The notes: generated by a model not told the origin, from the letters alone. DNA of 64,000 bases from CAVXYG01 sp963706835 (GCA_963706835.1 CAVPOB010000006.1:1-64000), one strand, 5' to 3'; counted from the first letter of the stretch, positions 1 through 9,096 are shown. Numbers and translations are program-made.

Positions 1-177
1 AGGTCCGAGATCGGACCATCGCCTGGGGTGACGGATGTCCCGCAGCCTCGTCGCCATCGGCGAACCGTCGCCTCGCCGGGCCTTCCTCGCCAACACCCCG
101 ATCTGGGGCCTTGGTTGCGGCGGGCGCTCACGAGGCACGGATTGGTCGCGCCGGACCCCTGTGGCACATTGGAGTCA

Positions 178-262
178 GGTCAAGAGCAGGCAGCGACAAC
201 GCCCTCCGGCGAGCTGCCTCGGCAACCGCTCGCCACGGCACGGTGCCCCCGGAGGAAGACCC
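178..262 (+). promoter_or_regulatory. SAM-IV-like riboswitch aptamer
   Basis: The leader carries the conserved blocks I know from actinobacterial SAM-IV elements, in order: a 5' GGTCA-AGAGC strand, a CAGCGA block, a GCGAGCTG stem strand, CGGCAACC, GGTGCC and a closing GAAGACC. GGTC at the 5' end can pair with GACC at the 3' end. SAM-IV RNAs bind S-adenosylmethionine and usually repress sulfur or methionine genes when SAM is plentiful. The element sits about 45 bases ahead of the ATG at 308. The class is assigned by memory of the consensus; a covariance-model search was not run. Confidence 0.75.
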
Positions 263-263
263 G

Positions 264-285
264 CCCCACCGGGACCTCGGTGGGG
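264..285 (+). other. Hairpin after the riboswitch, likely expression platform
   Basis: CCCCACCG (264-271) pairs perfectly with CGGTGGGG (278-285) around a 6-base loop. It lies between the aptamer and the ribosome-binding site (GGAG near 298) of the gene at 308. It has no T-run, so it is not a classical terminator. It may help switch access to the start site or simply insulate the aptamer. Confidence 0.5.
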
Positions 286-307
286 AACCGACGGCCCTGG
301 AGACACC

Positions 308-1270
308 ATGTCACCGACCCTTCCGCACGCAGAACTCCCTCTTGCCCCTGACTGCAACCCGCAGCAGTTGCCCGATCTCTCGCCGCCGGTCCCCGGTGTC
401 CGGCCCTGGCAGTGGTTGGCCGACCCCGATGTGCCCGGTGATGACAAGCAGGCCTACCTGGAGCAGTTCCGCCGTGGGTTCGGCACCGTTGAGCCGTTCG
501 AGCGCGGGCTGCTCGTTGCGGAGGTGCCGACCGATGAGGTGGTCCGCAGCCACCTGACCCAGGACATCGTCTGCGAAGTGGCCGGTGCGCCATCGGTGAC
601 CCTGCGATTCGGCGAAGCCTCGCAGGAGGAGTCCTCCGACGACTTCCCGTTCGCCGGTGCGGTGGCCCTCATCGGCACGGTGCCGCCGGTGCAGTCAGCG
701 GTCCGAGCCCTCGGCCGGCAGATCCCCGGCGAACTGCGCGCTTCCCTGGCAGACGCGGGGCTGCGATCCTGTACGGCGGTGGGCGTCGATGCTGGCAGGC
801 GCTGGGTCGAGCCGATGGTGATCACCGAGGTGGCCGAGAACGACTACGTGACGCACGTCGCCAAGCTCCACCTGCAGCCCTATCACTCGATCTGGCGGGC
901 CGCCGATGGCCGCACCGTGGTGGAAGTGGTCGATACCGCAACCGCGCAGGTGGTGGCGCGCGGATTCGGGCGCGTCGGCAAGATCACCACCCGCACCTGC
1001 CCGATGATCCCGGGTTCGCAGTGCGGCGACTTGTGCAAGGTCTACGGCGGACCGTGGACCTCGCACAGCATCCACGCTCTGGCCCGCTGGGAGCGCAAGC
1101 GGGCCAGGATGATCGACGCGCTCGGGTGCGACACGTGCGGCGACGGCGCGATCCGGCTGTTCATGGGCCGGGTGATGCCCGGGGGACGGATGGGGCAGGC
1201 GGCTGCGCCGGAAGCCGGCCGCCAGACCCGCCACGGCCGCCTGGTCCCCCCGCCGCAGGAGCCGAACTAG
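308..1270 (+). CDS. Unrecognised protein under a SAM-IV-like riboswitch
   Basis: I do not recognise this 320-residue protein. The ATG at 308 follows GGAG by about 6 bases and lies downstream of the riboswitch; the same frame is open further upstream, but that stretch overlaps the RNA element and is unlikely to be coding. The sequence looks soluble, with no signal peptide or membrane segment. Near the C-terminus is a cysteine cluster (TCPMIPGSQCGDLC, then CDTCGDG) that could bind a metal or an Fe-S cluster. Position behind a SAM sensor suggests a role in methionine, cysteine or SAM metabolism; this is inference from context only. Confidence 0.75.
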   Translation: MSPTLPHAELPLAPDCNPQQLPDLSPPVPGVRPWQWLADPDVPGDDKQAYLEQFRRGFGTVEPFERGLLVAEVPTDEVVRSHLTQDIVCEVAGAPSVTLRFGEASQEESSDDFPFAGAVALIGTVPPVQSAVRALGRQIPGELRASLADAGLRSCTAVGVDAGRRWVEPMVITEVAENDYVTHVAKLHLQPYHSIWRAADGRTVVEVVDTATAQVVARGFGRVGKITTRTCPMIPGSQCGDLCKVYGGPWTSHSIHALARWERKRARMIDALGCDTCGDGAIRLFMGRVMPGGRMGQAAAPEAGRQTRHGRLVPPPQEPN

Positions 1271-1288
1271 CAGCGGGGCCCCCGGGAC

Positions 1289-1456
1289 TCACACCTCTTC
1301 CGGCTCCATGACGATGGCGCCGGAGGGGCACTCGGCCACGCACAGCCCGCAGCCCTCGCAGGAGTCGAGGTCGAAGGCGTCGTCGCGGCCGTTGTCCCCC
1401 AGCGCGGAACCGATGTCGGACGTGCGCGCCGCGTTGTCCGGGCAGACGCCGAAGCA
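1289..1456 (-). pseudogene. Remnant of a 4Fe-4S ferredoxin domain
   Basis: About 165 bases match, with roughly a dozen differences, the 3' end of the GltD-like flavoprotein gene at 3622-3787, both on the minus strand. The remnant still reads CFGVCPDNAAR through CEGCGLCVAECPSGAIV to EPEEV and its own TGA stop. Similarity ends abruptly at about 1456, and an in-frame stop lies just upstream, so there is no start or flavin domain. Two residues next to the cluster motif differ from the intact copy (YCKGCG there, SCEGCG here). It is probably what is left of a duplicated operon end. Confidence 0.8.
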
Positions 1457-1649
1457 TGTAGCCGGGCCGCCGGAGCCTCATGAGCCGTCCTTGCAGGATG
1501 CCGCCAAGCGTCGCCAGCACCCCGGTGCTCGGCAGCATCTCCCGGGAGGCCGAGGTGCGCTGTACGGGGCGGATCGAGCGGCGCGGCGCCATCCGCGCGG
1601 CCGGTGGGAAACCGTCCGGAGGGCGCCGCGCCGTTCCTCGGTTGCGCGC

Positions 1650-3254
1650 TCAGCCGCCGACGCAGCCGGTGTCCACCGATGCGCGGGGGCTGTCGATGAA
1701 GCTGGCGATCATCGCATCGGCGCACTGGCTGGCCGGGTCCGTCTGGCTGTACCCGGCCACGCCGTGCCCGGCGCGGGGGAATTCGACGAACTGCGACCAG
1801 GTGCCGAGCATGTCGCTGACCTGCGCTGCCACAGCCGGAGGTGTGGCCAGGACATCCAGCGAACCGGCCAGCACCAGGGAGGGAACCCCGACCTGGTGGA
1901 TCCGGTAGCTCTGCGCGGGCGCCGGCGCGACACCGATCTGGTCGCACACGTTCGGCATCGTGGGCTCCCCCGACAAGATGCCGGCGTAGACCGGTTCCGC
2001 TGCGACGACTGCGGCCAGGTCGGCCGGTTCGACCAGCGGGGCGCGGTCGGCGCACTCCACGCCGATCCAGTAGCCGTCAGATGAGGGCAGGGCAATGAGG
2101 GTGGGGTAGAAGAACGCCAGGTTGAAGTCGAACACGGTCTCGATCCCCGGGCCGAAGTAGGGCTCCAGCGACAGGAACGCGGTTGCTGGGGTCCCGTCGT
2201 AGTACTGCAGGTTCGCCACGAGCAGTTCCAGCAGGGGCAGCAGGTCCGGCACGTACATCGTGGAGTGGAGCATCCGGATCGCGTCGTCGCCGGTGTACTG
2301 CATCGGGATCCCGGTGTAGGGGTCGGTCCCGCTGTAGGGGGAGGTGTCGTAGCGCGCCTTGATCGCGGCCAGGCTCGACTCCACGGCGTCGCGGTCCAGC
2401 CCCGCGGCGTCGATCCACGCCCGGAACCCGGCCTTGCGCATCGCCAACAGGTTGGCGGGATCGATCTCGGTGAACGGCGGGTAGACCGTATCGAGCACCA
2501 CCGAGCGCTGTCCGCCCGGCTGTTGGCGCAGCAGTTCGAGCGCCAGGGTCGTCCCGGCGGAGACGCCGTAGACGTTCCACTTCGCGACGCCGAGGGCCCG
2601 GCGCAGGTCGGCGAGGTCCTGGGCGACGGCGGGACGGTTGTAGTCGTCGAGGTCCACGCCCGCGGCCCGCAGGGTGGCGGCGCAGTCGATGAGGGCCTGA
2701 TCGACCAGGGCCTGCTCGGTGACCAGGTCGTCGGTGGTGCTGTGGTTCAGGTACCAGGCCGTGTCGGACCAGCTCAGGCCCAGCGCCTCGTTGCGGCAGA
2801 GCAGCGACGGTTGCGCCCGCCCCGTGCCCCGCGTGTCCAGCACGATCAGGTCGCGCTGCTCGGCCAGCTGCTGCGCCCATCCCAGCAGGCCCGCTCCGGA
2901 CTGGGTGAACTTGTCGATGCCGGACTGGCCCGGCCCACCGGCCAGCAGCAGGACGGGATCATCGGGCGGGTCGGCCGTGCCGGCGTGCACGATCACCACG
3001 GGCAGGACGACCCGGTTGTCCTGCGCCATGGGCGCCGTCCGGTCCTCCGGGACGGTGAGCAGCCCGCACGTCGCGTCGATGCCGGCCGGCAGCCGCCCCG
3101 CGAACTGCTCCGCGGTGCATGGCACCGCCTCGAACTCCGGCTGGTACCCGCCGCGGCCCGCCGCTGCCGGGCCGACGGCGAGGCCCGTGACGACCACCGC
3201 CGTCGCTACCGCGCCGACCAGCCACCGCGGTGTTCGGGACTCGATGTGCTGCAT
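1650..3254 (-). CDS. Secreted alpha/beta hydrolase, tripeptidyl-aminopeptidase type
   Basis: 534 residues, with an N-terminal signal peptide (hydrophobic VGAVATAVVVTGLAVG followed by PAAAG). The alpha/beta-hydrolase fold shows LLLAGGPGQSG as the oxyanion region, VLDTRGTG, and the nucleophile elbow YGVSAGT (GxSxG, Ser nucleophile). Late in the protein, AGSLDVLATP supplies a likely Asp and AGHGVAG the His. The length and the C-terminal part fit the SAP/TAP secreted peptidase family of actinomycetes, which clip N-terminal peptides or hydrolyse esters. An even number of cysteines suggests disulfides after export. The substrate is not predictable. The ATG at 3254 gives a normal signal peptide. Confidence 0.85.
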   Translation of the reverse strand: MQHIESRTPRWLVGAVATAVVVTGLAVGPAAAGRGGYQPEFEAVPCTAEQFAGRLPAGIDATCGLLTVPEDRTAPMAQDNRVVLPVVIVHAGTADPPDDPVLLLAGGPGQSGIDKFTQSGAGLLGWAQQLAEQRDLIVLDTRGTGRAQPSLLCRNEALGLSWSDTAWYLNHSTTDDLVTEQALVDQALIDCAATLRAAGVDLDDYNRPAVAQDLADLRRALGVAKWNVYGVSAGTTLALELLRQQPGGQRSVVLDTVYPPFTEIDPANLLAMRKAGFRAWIDAAGLDRDAVESSLAAIKARYDTSPYSGTDPYTGIPMQYTGDDAIRMLHSTMYVPDLLPLLELLVANLQYYDGTPATAFLSLEPYFGPGIETVFDFNLAFFYPTLIALPSSDGYWIGVECADRAPLVEPADLAAVVAAEPVYAGILSGEPTMPNVCDQIGVAPAPAQSYRIHQVGVPSLVLAGSLDVLATPPAVAAQVSDMLGTWSQFVEFPRAGHGVAGYSQTDPASQCADAMIASFIDSPRASVDTGCVGG

Positions 3255-3619
3255 GGTGCTCCCCTTCCACTTCGAGCCACCACCGTCGGGACGCTTCCCG
3301 GTGGGCCGTGGTCAGGGCCGGTGTCCATCGGTCTCAGGGCGCGTGCCCCGTCCCCGTGCGTGGCGACCCTGCGCTCGTGCGCAGCCCTGCCGCAGTACCC
3401 ACGCCACGACCCTGTCGCGGGGCTCCAGCACGGCTGCAGGGTCGAAGGTCCCGAGCGACATCGTGTGAGCAAAGGCCAGAGCGCTGCTGGCCCGGCCGGC
3501 GACTGACTGCGAGATCGACGAGTGGGTGGAGCATCTGCAGGTCCAGTACGCGGGCACCGGGACCTGCGTGTGTTCATGCAAGCGCAGGACGACGGCGGCT
3601 AGCTTCCAGAGTCGCGGGC
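3255..3619. other. Gene-free stretch
   Basis: These 365 bases lie between the hydrolase start and the stop of the GltD-like gene. Short open frames exist on both strands but show no family motif, no good ribosome-binding site and no repeat unit. It probably holds the hydrolase promoter; I cannot point to clear -35/-10 boxes. Confidence 0.5.
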
Positions 3620-5273
3620 CTACACCTCTTCCGGCTCCATGACGATGGCGCCGGAGGGGCACTCGGCCACGCACAGCCCGCAACCCTTGCAGTAGTCGAG
3701 GTCGAAGGCATAGTCGCGGCCGTTGTCGCCCAGCGCGGAGCCGACGTCGAACTTGCGCACCGCGTTGTCCGGGCAGACGCCGAAGCAGTTGTCGCAGTTG
3801 AAGCAGTTGCCGCAGCTCAGGCAGCGCCGGGCCTCGAAGAGCGCGGTGTCCTCATCGAGGCCCTGCTTCACCTCGTCGAAGCTGGACAGCCGGCGGGCGA
3901 CATCCAGTCGCGGCCGCATGGTCTTCGGCGCGTCGGTGTAGTACCACGTGTTCAGCGTTTCGAGGCTGGCCAGCAGCGGCCGCGGTGGATGGACGTACGG
4001 CTCGCCGCGCAGCCAGCCGTCGATGGTGCGGGCGGCCTGCTTGCCGTGCCCCACGGCCACCGTGACCGTGCGCTCGCTGGGCACCATGTCCCCGCCGGCG
4101 AAGACGCCCTCGACCCCGGTCATCATGTCCTCGCCGACCTGGACGACCCCGTTGACCACCTCGATGCCGTCGACATCCTCGATCAGCGACAGGTCCACGT
4201 CCTGCCCGAGCGCGAGCACCAGCGAATCCGCCGCCAGCGTTTCGACCTCGCCGGTCGGCTGCGGGAAGCCGGTCTCGTCGAGCTCCATGCGCTCGATCGT
4301 CAGCGAGCCCTCGTCGGCGGCCTTGATCGTGGACAGCCACTTGATGAGCACGCCCTCCTCCAGGGCCTCCTGCACCTCGATCTCGTGGGCGGGCATCCGG
4401 TCGCGGGTGCGGCGGTAGACGACAATCGCCTCCTCCGCGCCGAGTCGCTTGGCGGTGCGGGCGACATCCATCGCGGTGTTGCCGCCCGCCGTAGATCGCG
4501 ACCTTGCGGCCCAGCAGCGGCTTGTCCTCGCCCTCCATGGAGCGCAGCACGCTGACCGCGTCCAGGATCTGGGCCGACTCCCCGGCCGGGATGTAGGCGC
4601 GCTTGCCGATGTGAGCGCCCACGGCCAGGAAGACCGCGTCGAAGCCGCCCGCTTGCTTGGCGTCGAGGACGTTGTCGACCTTGGTGTCCAGGCGCAGGCT
4701 GATCCCCATATCGAGGACGCGCTGGATCTCAGCGTCGAGGACATCGCGGGGGAGGCGGTACGCCGGGATGCCGAACCGCATCATGCCGCCGGGTTTGGGG
4801 CCGGCCTCCCAGATCTCCACCTCGTGGCCGAAGCGGCGCAGATGGTAGGCCGCGCTCAGCCCCGACGGTCCGGCTCCGATGACCAGGACGCGCTTGCCGG
4901 ATGGCTCGCCCGGCGGGGTGGGGGCCGGCCAGCCCTCGGCCAGCGCGTGGTCTCCCAGGAAGTGCTCCACGGAGTTGATCCCGACCGGGTGGTCGATGTG
5001 GGCGCGGTTGCAGGCCGTCTGGCACGGGTGGTAGCAGACGCGGCCCATGATGGCGGGGAAGGGGTTGTCGGCCATGATCTGCCGCCAGGCCTTCTCGTAG
5101 CCGCCGGCCTCCGCCTCGTACAGCCAGGCCTGGATGTTCTCCCCCGCGGGGCAGGCGTCGTTGCACGGGGGCAGCCCGTTGCGGTAGACCGGCCGCTCGG
5201 TCCGCCAGGTCCCGGTCTTGTTCGCCAGGCTGGACCCGACGTTGAGCGTGATGGCGAAGGGTTGTTCCGTCAT
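3620..5273 (-). CDS. GltD-like NAD(P)H flavoprotein with C-terminal ferredoxin domain (frame break)
   Basis: About 550 residues if one frame break near 4485 is repaired (an extra base within GGCGGGC, restoring GGGNTAMD). Order: N-terminal Fe-S segment with Cys motifs (CNDACPAGENI, CYHPCQTACNR), FAD Rossmann motif VLVIGAGPSGLSAA, NAD(P) motif YGGGNTAMD, FAD-closing motif FAGGDMV, then a C-terminal 2x[4Fe-4S] domain (CLSCGNCFNCDNCFGVCP and CKGCGLCVAECPSGAIV). This resembles the glutamate-synthase small-subunit family that passes electrons between pyridine nucleotide and ferredoxin. As the last gene of the oxidoreductase operon, it probably serves as the ferredoxin and reductase module (PorD-like). 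Its ATG overlaps the stop of the upstream gene (ATGA). Confidence 0.85.
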
Positions 5274-6196
5274 GCTGCCTGCCCTTCTGTGCAGTCTTGG
5301 GGAAGTCCGTAGCGCCAGAGATCGCCGGCCAGGATGCGCTTGACGCGGTTGCCGGCTGCGCGCAGGGCGTCCTCGCGGCACTTCTCATCGACCAGATCCT
5401 GGTGCTCCTCGTACTTCTCGGTGCCGTCGATCTCGACGATGAGCCTGCGGTCGGGCCAATACAGATCCGCGAAGTACCTGCGCCCATCGGCGCCCTGCAT
5501 CGGTCGCCCGACAGCGGGTACGGGATATCCGGCGTCGATGAAGAGGCCGCGTGCGTAGGACTCCGGAGCCGACTCCGCGGCCGGGTCGGCCAAGGCCGCC
5601 GCATACCGGGCTCGGTCGATGCCCCGGGTGCCGCGCATGCGGGCAGAGGTGCGCAGCAGTTCGTCGCGGATGCTGGTGCGGAAGGCCGGGTCCAGCGCTC
5701 GCCAGCGCGTCGGCTGCGTCAGTCGGCCATAGCTATCGACGACGACGAGACCCTCGGCCAGCGTCCCCTGCGCGGCCAGGTCGAGCGCCGTCCGGGCGGC
5801 GGAGGTGCATCGAATCCCATCGACGGTGGTGATGTCGACCGGGTCGATGGTGCGGCGCACGAGGCGGGCCCGCCGGTAGCTGCGGTGAGCCCGGGGCGCT
5901 GCGAGCACAACGGTCCGCCATCCGATCGGCCGTGGGCACCACAGGCCGTGCAGGGCCGCAGCCGCCTCACCGACCACGATCGCGTCGTGGTGGACCAGAG
6001 CTGCGGCCCTGACCCGGTCTAGGAAGGTCGTCCGGCCGTCCGGACTGATCACGAAGACGCCCGAGCCGATCCGGGTGAGCCGCCGATGCGCGACGGCGTG
6101 CCGCAATGCCTCGCGGCTGACCCCGGTCCTGCGCGCCTGCTGCAGGGTGAAGGGGTCGGTGCCGAACGCGGCGGAGAGCGTCTGCATGGTGTCCAC
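5270..6196 (-). CDS. AbiEi-like winged-helix protein with DUF559-type nuclease-like domain
   Basis: 308 residues. The first part (about 1-60) looks like the winged-helix domain of AbiEi-type antitoxins (LQQARRTGVSREALRHAV, then RIGSGVFVI). The C-terminal third carries the DUF559/Vsr-like endonuclease pattern: FADLYWPDRRLIVEIDG with Asp and Glu, then a K-R-D helix and RVKRIL. Such fusions are common as solitary genes in actinomycetes and are suspected of defence or regulation, but their activity is unknown. Here the stop codon overlaps the ATG of the GltD-like gene, and the oxidoreductase subunits lie upstream on the same strand, so it sits inside a metabolic operon. Confidence 0.75.
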   Translation of the reverse strand: MDTMQTLSAAFGTDPFTLQQARRTGVSREALRHAVAHRRLTRIGSGVFVISPDGRTTFLDRVRAAALVHHDAIVVGEAAAALHGLWCPRPIGWRTVVLAAPRAHRSYRRARLVRRTIDPVDITTVDGIRCTSAARTALDLAAQGTLAEGLVVVDSYGRLTQPTRWRALDPAFRTSIRDELLRTSARMRGTRGIDRARYAAALADPAAESAPESYARGLFIDAGYPVPAVGRPMQGADGRRYFADLYWPDRRLIVEIDGTEKYEEHQDLVDEKCREDALRAAGNRVKRILAGDLWRYGLPQDCTEGQAA

Positions 6197-6286
6197 ACGA
6201 GCGATCCTGACGGCGCGGTGTGCGCTTGCCCGGCGCCGTGGCGCTGACGGTGGACGGTGGGTTGGGCGTGTGGAGAACCGGGCCTA

Positions 6287-6514
6287 CTGCACCCGCGGCG
6301 GGGGTTTGCACCCGGTTCGGGGGCTCTGCGGGGGGTTGGTGGGCGTGCCGCTGCACCCGGTATGGGGGTTTGCACCCGTTCCGGGGGCTGATCCGCCCGA
6401 ATTTGGCCCGTTTGCCCCCGTTTCGGGTGCAAACCCCCGAACCGGGTGCAGACCTGACCCCGAATCCGTCCTCTGGGCCCCCGTTTCGGGTGCAAACCCC
6501 CACGGCGGGTGCAG
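6287..6514. repeat. TGCACCCG inverted repeat island 1
   Basis: Two forward pairs of the unit TGCACCCGNNNCGGGGG (cores CGG, GTT, then GTA with one mismatch, TTC) are followed by two reverse-complement pairs (CCCCCGNNNCGGGTGCA). The centre of symmetry is near 6400. Each monomer has its own CCCG/CGGG mini-stem, and the two halves can fold back on each other. It lies between the AbiEi-like gene and the beta-subunit gene, both minus strand. It is one of seven islands in this window with the same outward-to-inward arrangement. Confidence 0.9.
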
Positions 6515-6585
6515 TCCTGGCATCAGCTACGGACATCAGGACTCCTGCGCAAGCCCGGCCCCACGATGGGCCCCCGCCGGTGCAC

Positions 6586-6637
6586 ACCACGGACGCAGAC
6601 CACGGACGCAGACCACGGACGCAGACCACGGACGCAG
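6586..6637 (+). repeat. Four tandem copies of a 13-bp unit
   Basis: The unit ACCACGGACGCAG occurs four times without a gap. It follows island 1 by about 70 bases and runs into a second, looser repeat. No gene covers it. It looks like recent slippage in a gene-free stretch. Confidence 0.9.
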
Positions 6638-6652
6638 ACGCCGGCAGGGACC

Positions 6653-6790
6653 CCCGCCGCACCCCCCGGACGCCCGCACCCCCGGCACGCACCCCCGGAC
6701 GCCCGCACCCCCGGACGCCCGCACCCCCGGACGCCCGCACCCCCGCCCGGACGCCCGCACCCCCGGACGCCGGACGCCCCGCCCGGACAC
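6653..6790. repeat. Low-complexity CCCCCGGACGCCCGCA repeats
   Basis: Irregular copies of CCCCCGGACGCCCGCAC fill most of this stretch, ending just short of the stop of the beta-subunit gene at 6827. The base composition is almost all C and G. No coding or regulatory motif is visible. Such sequence is also error-prone in assembly, so copy number is uncertain. Confidence 0.75.
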
Positions 6791-6826
6791 CGCCCGCCCG
6801 CGAAGCGACCCCACCGCCGAGGCCCC

Positions 6827-7879
6827 TCACGCCCGCGCCTCCTCCGCCGCGCGCTGCTCCCGCACCGAGGCGAGCGCATCGGCGTCGAGATCGGCGTCCA
6901 GCAGGCCGTACCGCTGGATGTTGCGCTCGGCGATTGCCTGCAGATGGGCCACCACGTCGGGCCGCCCGGGGTCGCCGAAGAGGTGGGCGTAGCGCTTCTG
7001 CGGCTGCAGGTACTCCTCGACCGGCACCTGGCGCCGGATCTTCGACACCGATGTCACCTCGCCGTATTCCGCCTCGAACACCGGGAACAGGCCCGACTCC
7101 TTCGCCAGCCGCGCCAGCCGAACCGTGTCCCGGCTGGCCGAGCCCCACCCCAGCGGGCACGGCACGAGCACGTGCAGGTAGCGAGCGCCCCGGACGGCCA
7201 TGGCCCTGGTGACCTTGTCCTCCAGGTCGCGCAGATCCGCCACGGTCGCTGTCGCGACGAAGGGGACGTCGTGCGCCATCGCGATGCGCGGCAGATCCTT
7301 GCCCTGGCCGAAGACGTTGCCCGGCTCCGCGCCCACCGCCTGCGTGGTCATGGTGCGTGCCGCCGGGGGCGTGGCGCCGGAGCGCTGCACGCCGGTGTTC
7401 ATGTACGCCTCGTTGTCGTAGCAGATGTAGAGGACGTCGTCGTTGCGCTCGAACATCCCCGACAGCGACCCCATGCCGATGTCGACCGTGCCGCCGTCGC
7501 CTCCCTGGGCGATCACCCGCACGTCCTCGCGCCCCTGCGCCCGCAGCGCCGCGGCGATCCCGGTCGCCACCGACGGGGCGTTGCCGAACAGCGAATGCAG
7601 CCACGGCACCTGCCAGGAGGTCTCGGGATAGGGGGTGGAGAACACTTCCAGGCATCCGGTGGCGTTGGCCACGATGACCTTGCCGTCGGCCGCCCGCACC
7701 GCGGCGTCGAGGGCGTACCGGGCGCCCAGCGCCTCGCCGCATCCCTGGCAGGCGCGGTGGCCGCTGGTGATGGCGTTGGCGCGCCCGGGATCGGCTTGGG
7801 CGCTGCGGACCTCCAGCGGCAGCAGGCGGTTGCCGACCGCGAAGGATCCGACTTGGTAGAACTTCACGTCGGCGTTCAT
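6827..7879 (-). CDS. 2-oxoacid:ferredoxin oxidoreductase, beta (TPP-binding) subunit
   Basis: 350 residues. It carries the thiamine-diphosphate and Fe-S features of PorB/KorB-type subunits: HRACQGCGEALGARYALDA, NATGCLEV, the TPP motif GGDGGTVDIG followed by YDNEAYMNTG, and a pyruvate-type segment WQVPWLHSLFGN. It catalyses oxidative decarboxylation of a 2-oxoacid to acyl-CoA, reducing ferredoxin, together with the alpha and gamma subunits. The motifs favour pyruvate over 2-oxoglutarate, but this is not certain. Its ATG (7877-7879) overlaps the alpha stop (ATGA), showing coupled translation. Confidence 0.9.
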   Translation of the reverse strand: MNADVKFYQVGSFAVGNRLLPLEVRSAQADPGRANAITSGHRACQGCGEALGARYALDAAVRAADGKVIVANATGCLEVFSTPYPETSWQVPWLHSLFGNAPSVATGIAAALRAQGREDVRVIAQGGDGGTVDIGMGSLSGMFERNDDVLYICYDNEAYMNTGVQRSGATPPAARTMTTQAVGAEPGNVFGQGKDLPRIAMAHDVPFVATATVADLRDLEDKVTRAMAVRGARYLHVLVPCPLGWGSASRDTVRLARLAKESGLFPVFEAEYGEVTSVSKIRRQVPVEEYLQPQKRYAHLFGDPGRPDVVAHLQAIAERNIQRYGLLDADLDADALASVREQRAAEEARA

Positions 7880-9096
7880 CGGGGCCTCCGATCCGTCGCC
7901 GCCGGCGTCACCGGGACCCGCCCGGTGCGGGCCAGTTCCGCTTCAACCAGGTCCTCATTCAGGTCCAGGAACAGCAGGTCGGGCAGGTCCCCCACAACGG
8001 CGCGCCGCAGCATCGCCAGCAGGGACGCGGTGGTGATCGGGCGCCCGCCCAGCCCCGCCACGACGGTGTGCAGCGGCCGGCTGCTGCCGATGGCAACGCC
8101 GACGTCCGTGCTCACGATCCCGCCGACCCCGACGCTGAACGCCTTCTCCAGCACGACGACGCGTTCCGCGCCCGACAGCGCCGCCGCGACTGCTTCGTGG
8201 GGGAACGGCCGGAACGTGCCGAGGCCGAGCACGCCGACCGCCACACCGTCCTCGCGCAGTTCATCGACTGCGTCCTTGATGGTGCCCAGCACCGAGCCCA
8301 GGGCGAGGATGACCGTCGTCGCCCCCTCCAACCGGTATCCGCGCACCAGCCCCCCCGCGGGTCGGCCGAAGGCGGCGGCGAACTCGGCCGACAGATCGGG
8401 GATGACGGACAGCGCCTGCAGATGGCGGCGGTGGGCCAGGTAGCGCACCTCGGTGAAGGCCTCTGGGCCCACCATCGCCCCGATGCTGACCGGGTGCTCG
8501 GGGTCCAGCACCTGCCGCGGCTCGAACGGTGGGAGGAATGCATCCACCGTCTCCTGCTCGGGCAGATCGACCTCCTCCATCGCGTGGGTGAGGATGAAGC
8601 CGTCCATGCAGACCATGACCGGCAGGGACAACTCCTCGGCCAGCCGGAAGGCCAGCACATGCAGGTCCGCCGCCTCCTGGTTGTCCTCGGCGTACAGCTG
8701 GATCCAGCCGGAATCGCGCTGGCTCATCGCGTCGGAGTGGTCGTTCCAGATGTTGATGGGCGCCCCGATGGCGCGGTTGGCCACGGTCATGACGATCGGC
8801 AGGCCCAGTCCGGACGCGTTGTAGACCGCCTCCACCATGAACAGCAGCCCCTGCGACGCGGTGGCGGTGTAGGAGCGGGCCCCGGTGGCGCTGGCCCCGA
8901 TGGCCACCGACATCGCGGCGAACTCGCTCTCCACGTTGACGAACTCGCAGCCGGGCAGTTCGCCGGACTTCACGATGCGCGACAGGGACTCCACGATGTG
9001 GGTCTGCGGTGAGATCGGGTAGGCGCAGATGACGTCCGGCCGGGCCAGCGCCACGGCTCGGGCGACGGCCTGCGAGCCCTCGATCTGCTGCTTCAC
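7876..9096 (-). CDS. 2-oxoacid:ferredoxin oxidoreductase, alpha subunit
   Basis: 406 residues from a GTG (9094-9096) that overlaps the gamma stop (GTGA). Alpha-subunit hallmarks are EGSQAVARAVALARPDVICAYPISPQTHIVE at the N-terminus, FVNVESEFAAMSVAIGAS, the SQGLLFM segment and a C-terminal VILALGSVLGTIKDAVDELR domain of the transketolase-like type. Upstream in-frame sequence reaches back into the gamma gene and beyond, but the GTG with a GGAGG-like site (in the gamma coding end) is the natural start. It forms the catalytic core with the beta subunit. Confidence 0.9.
   Translation of the reverse strand: MKQQIEGSQAVARAVALARPDVICAYPISPQTHIVESLSRIVKSGELPGCEFVNVESEFAAMSVAIGASATGARSYTATASQGLLFMVEAVYNASGLGLPIVMTVANRAIGAPINIWNDHSDAMSQRDSGWIQLYAEDNQEAADLHVLAFRLAEELSLPVMVCMDGFILTHAMEEVDLPEQETVDAFLPPFEPRQVLDPEHPVSIGAMVGPEAFTEVRYLAHRRHLQALSVIPDLSAEFAAAFGRPAGGLVRGYRLEGATTVILALGSVLGTIKDAVDELREDGVAVGVLGLGTFRPFPHEAVAAALSGAERVVVLEKAFSVGVGGIVSTDVGVAIGSSRPLHTVVAGLGGRPITTASLLAMLRRAVVGDLPDLLFLDLNEDLVEAELARTGRVPVTPAATDRRPR

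Noticed and set aside
35..307. N-terminal extension of the first gene, from 35
   Set aside because: It would run through the SAM-IV-like RNA element and has no ribosome-binding site; the ATG at 308 does.
1457..1649. Minus-strand frame upstream of the ferredoxin remnant
   Set aside because: An in-frame stop separates it from the remnant and it has no similarity to the parent gene or a known family.
3312..3683. Gene in the 3255-3619 gap with a CVCSC cysteine motif
   Set aside because: The frame is short, lacks a start and reads into the stop region of the neighbouring gene; no family match.
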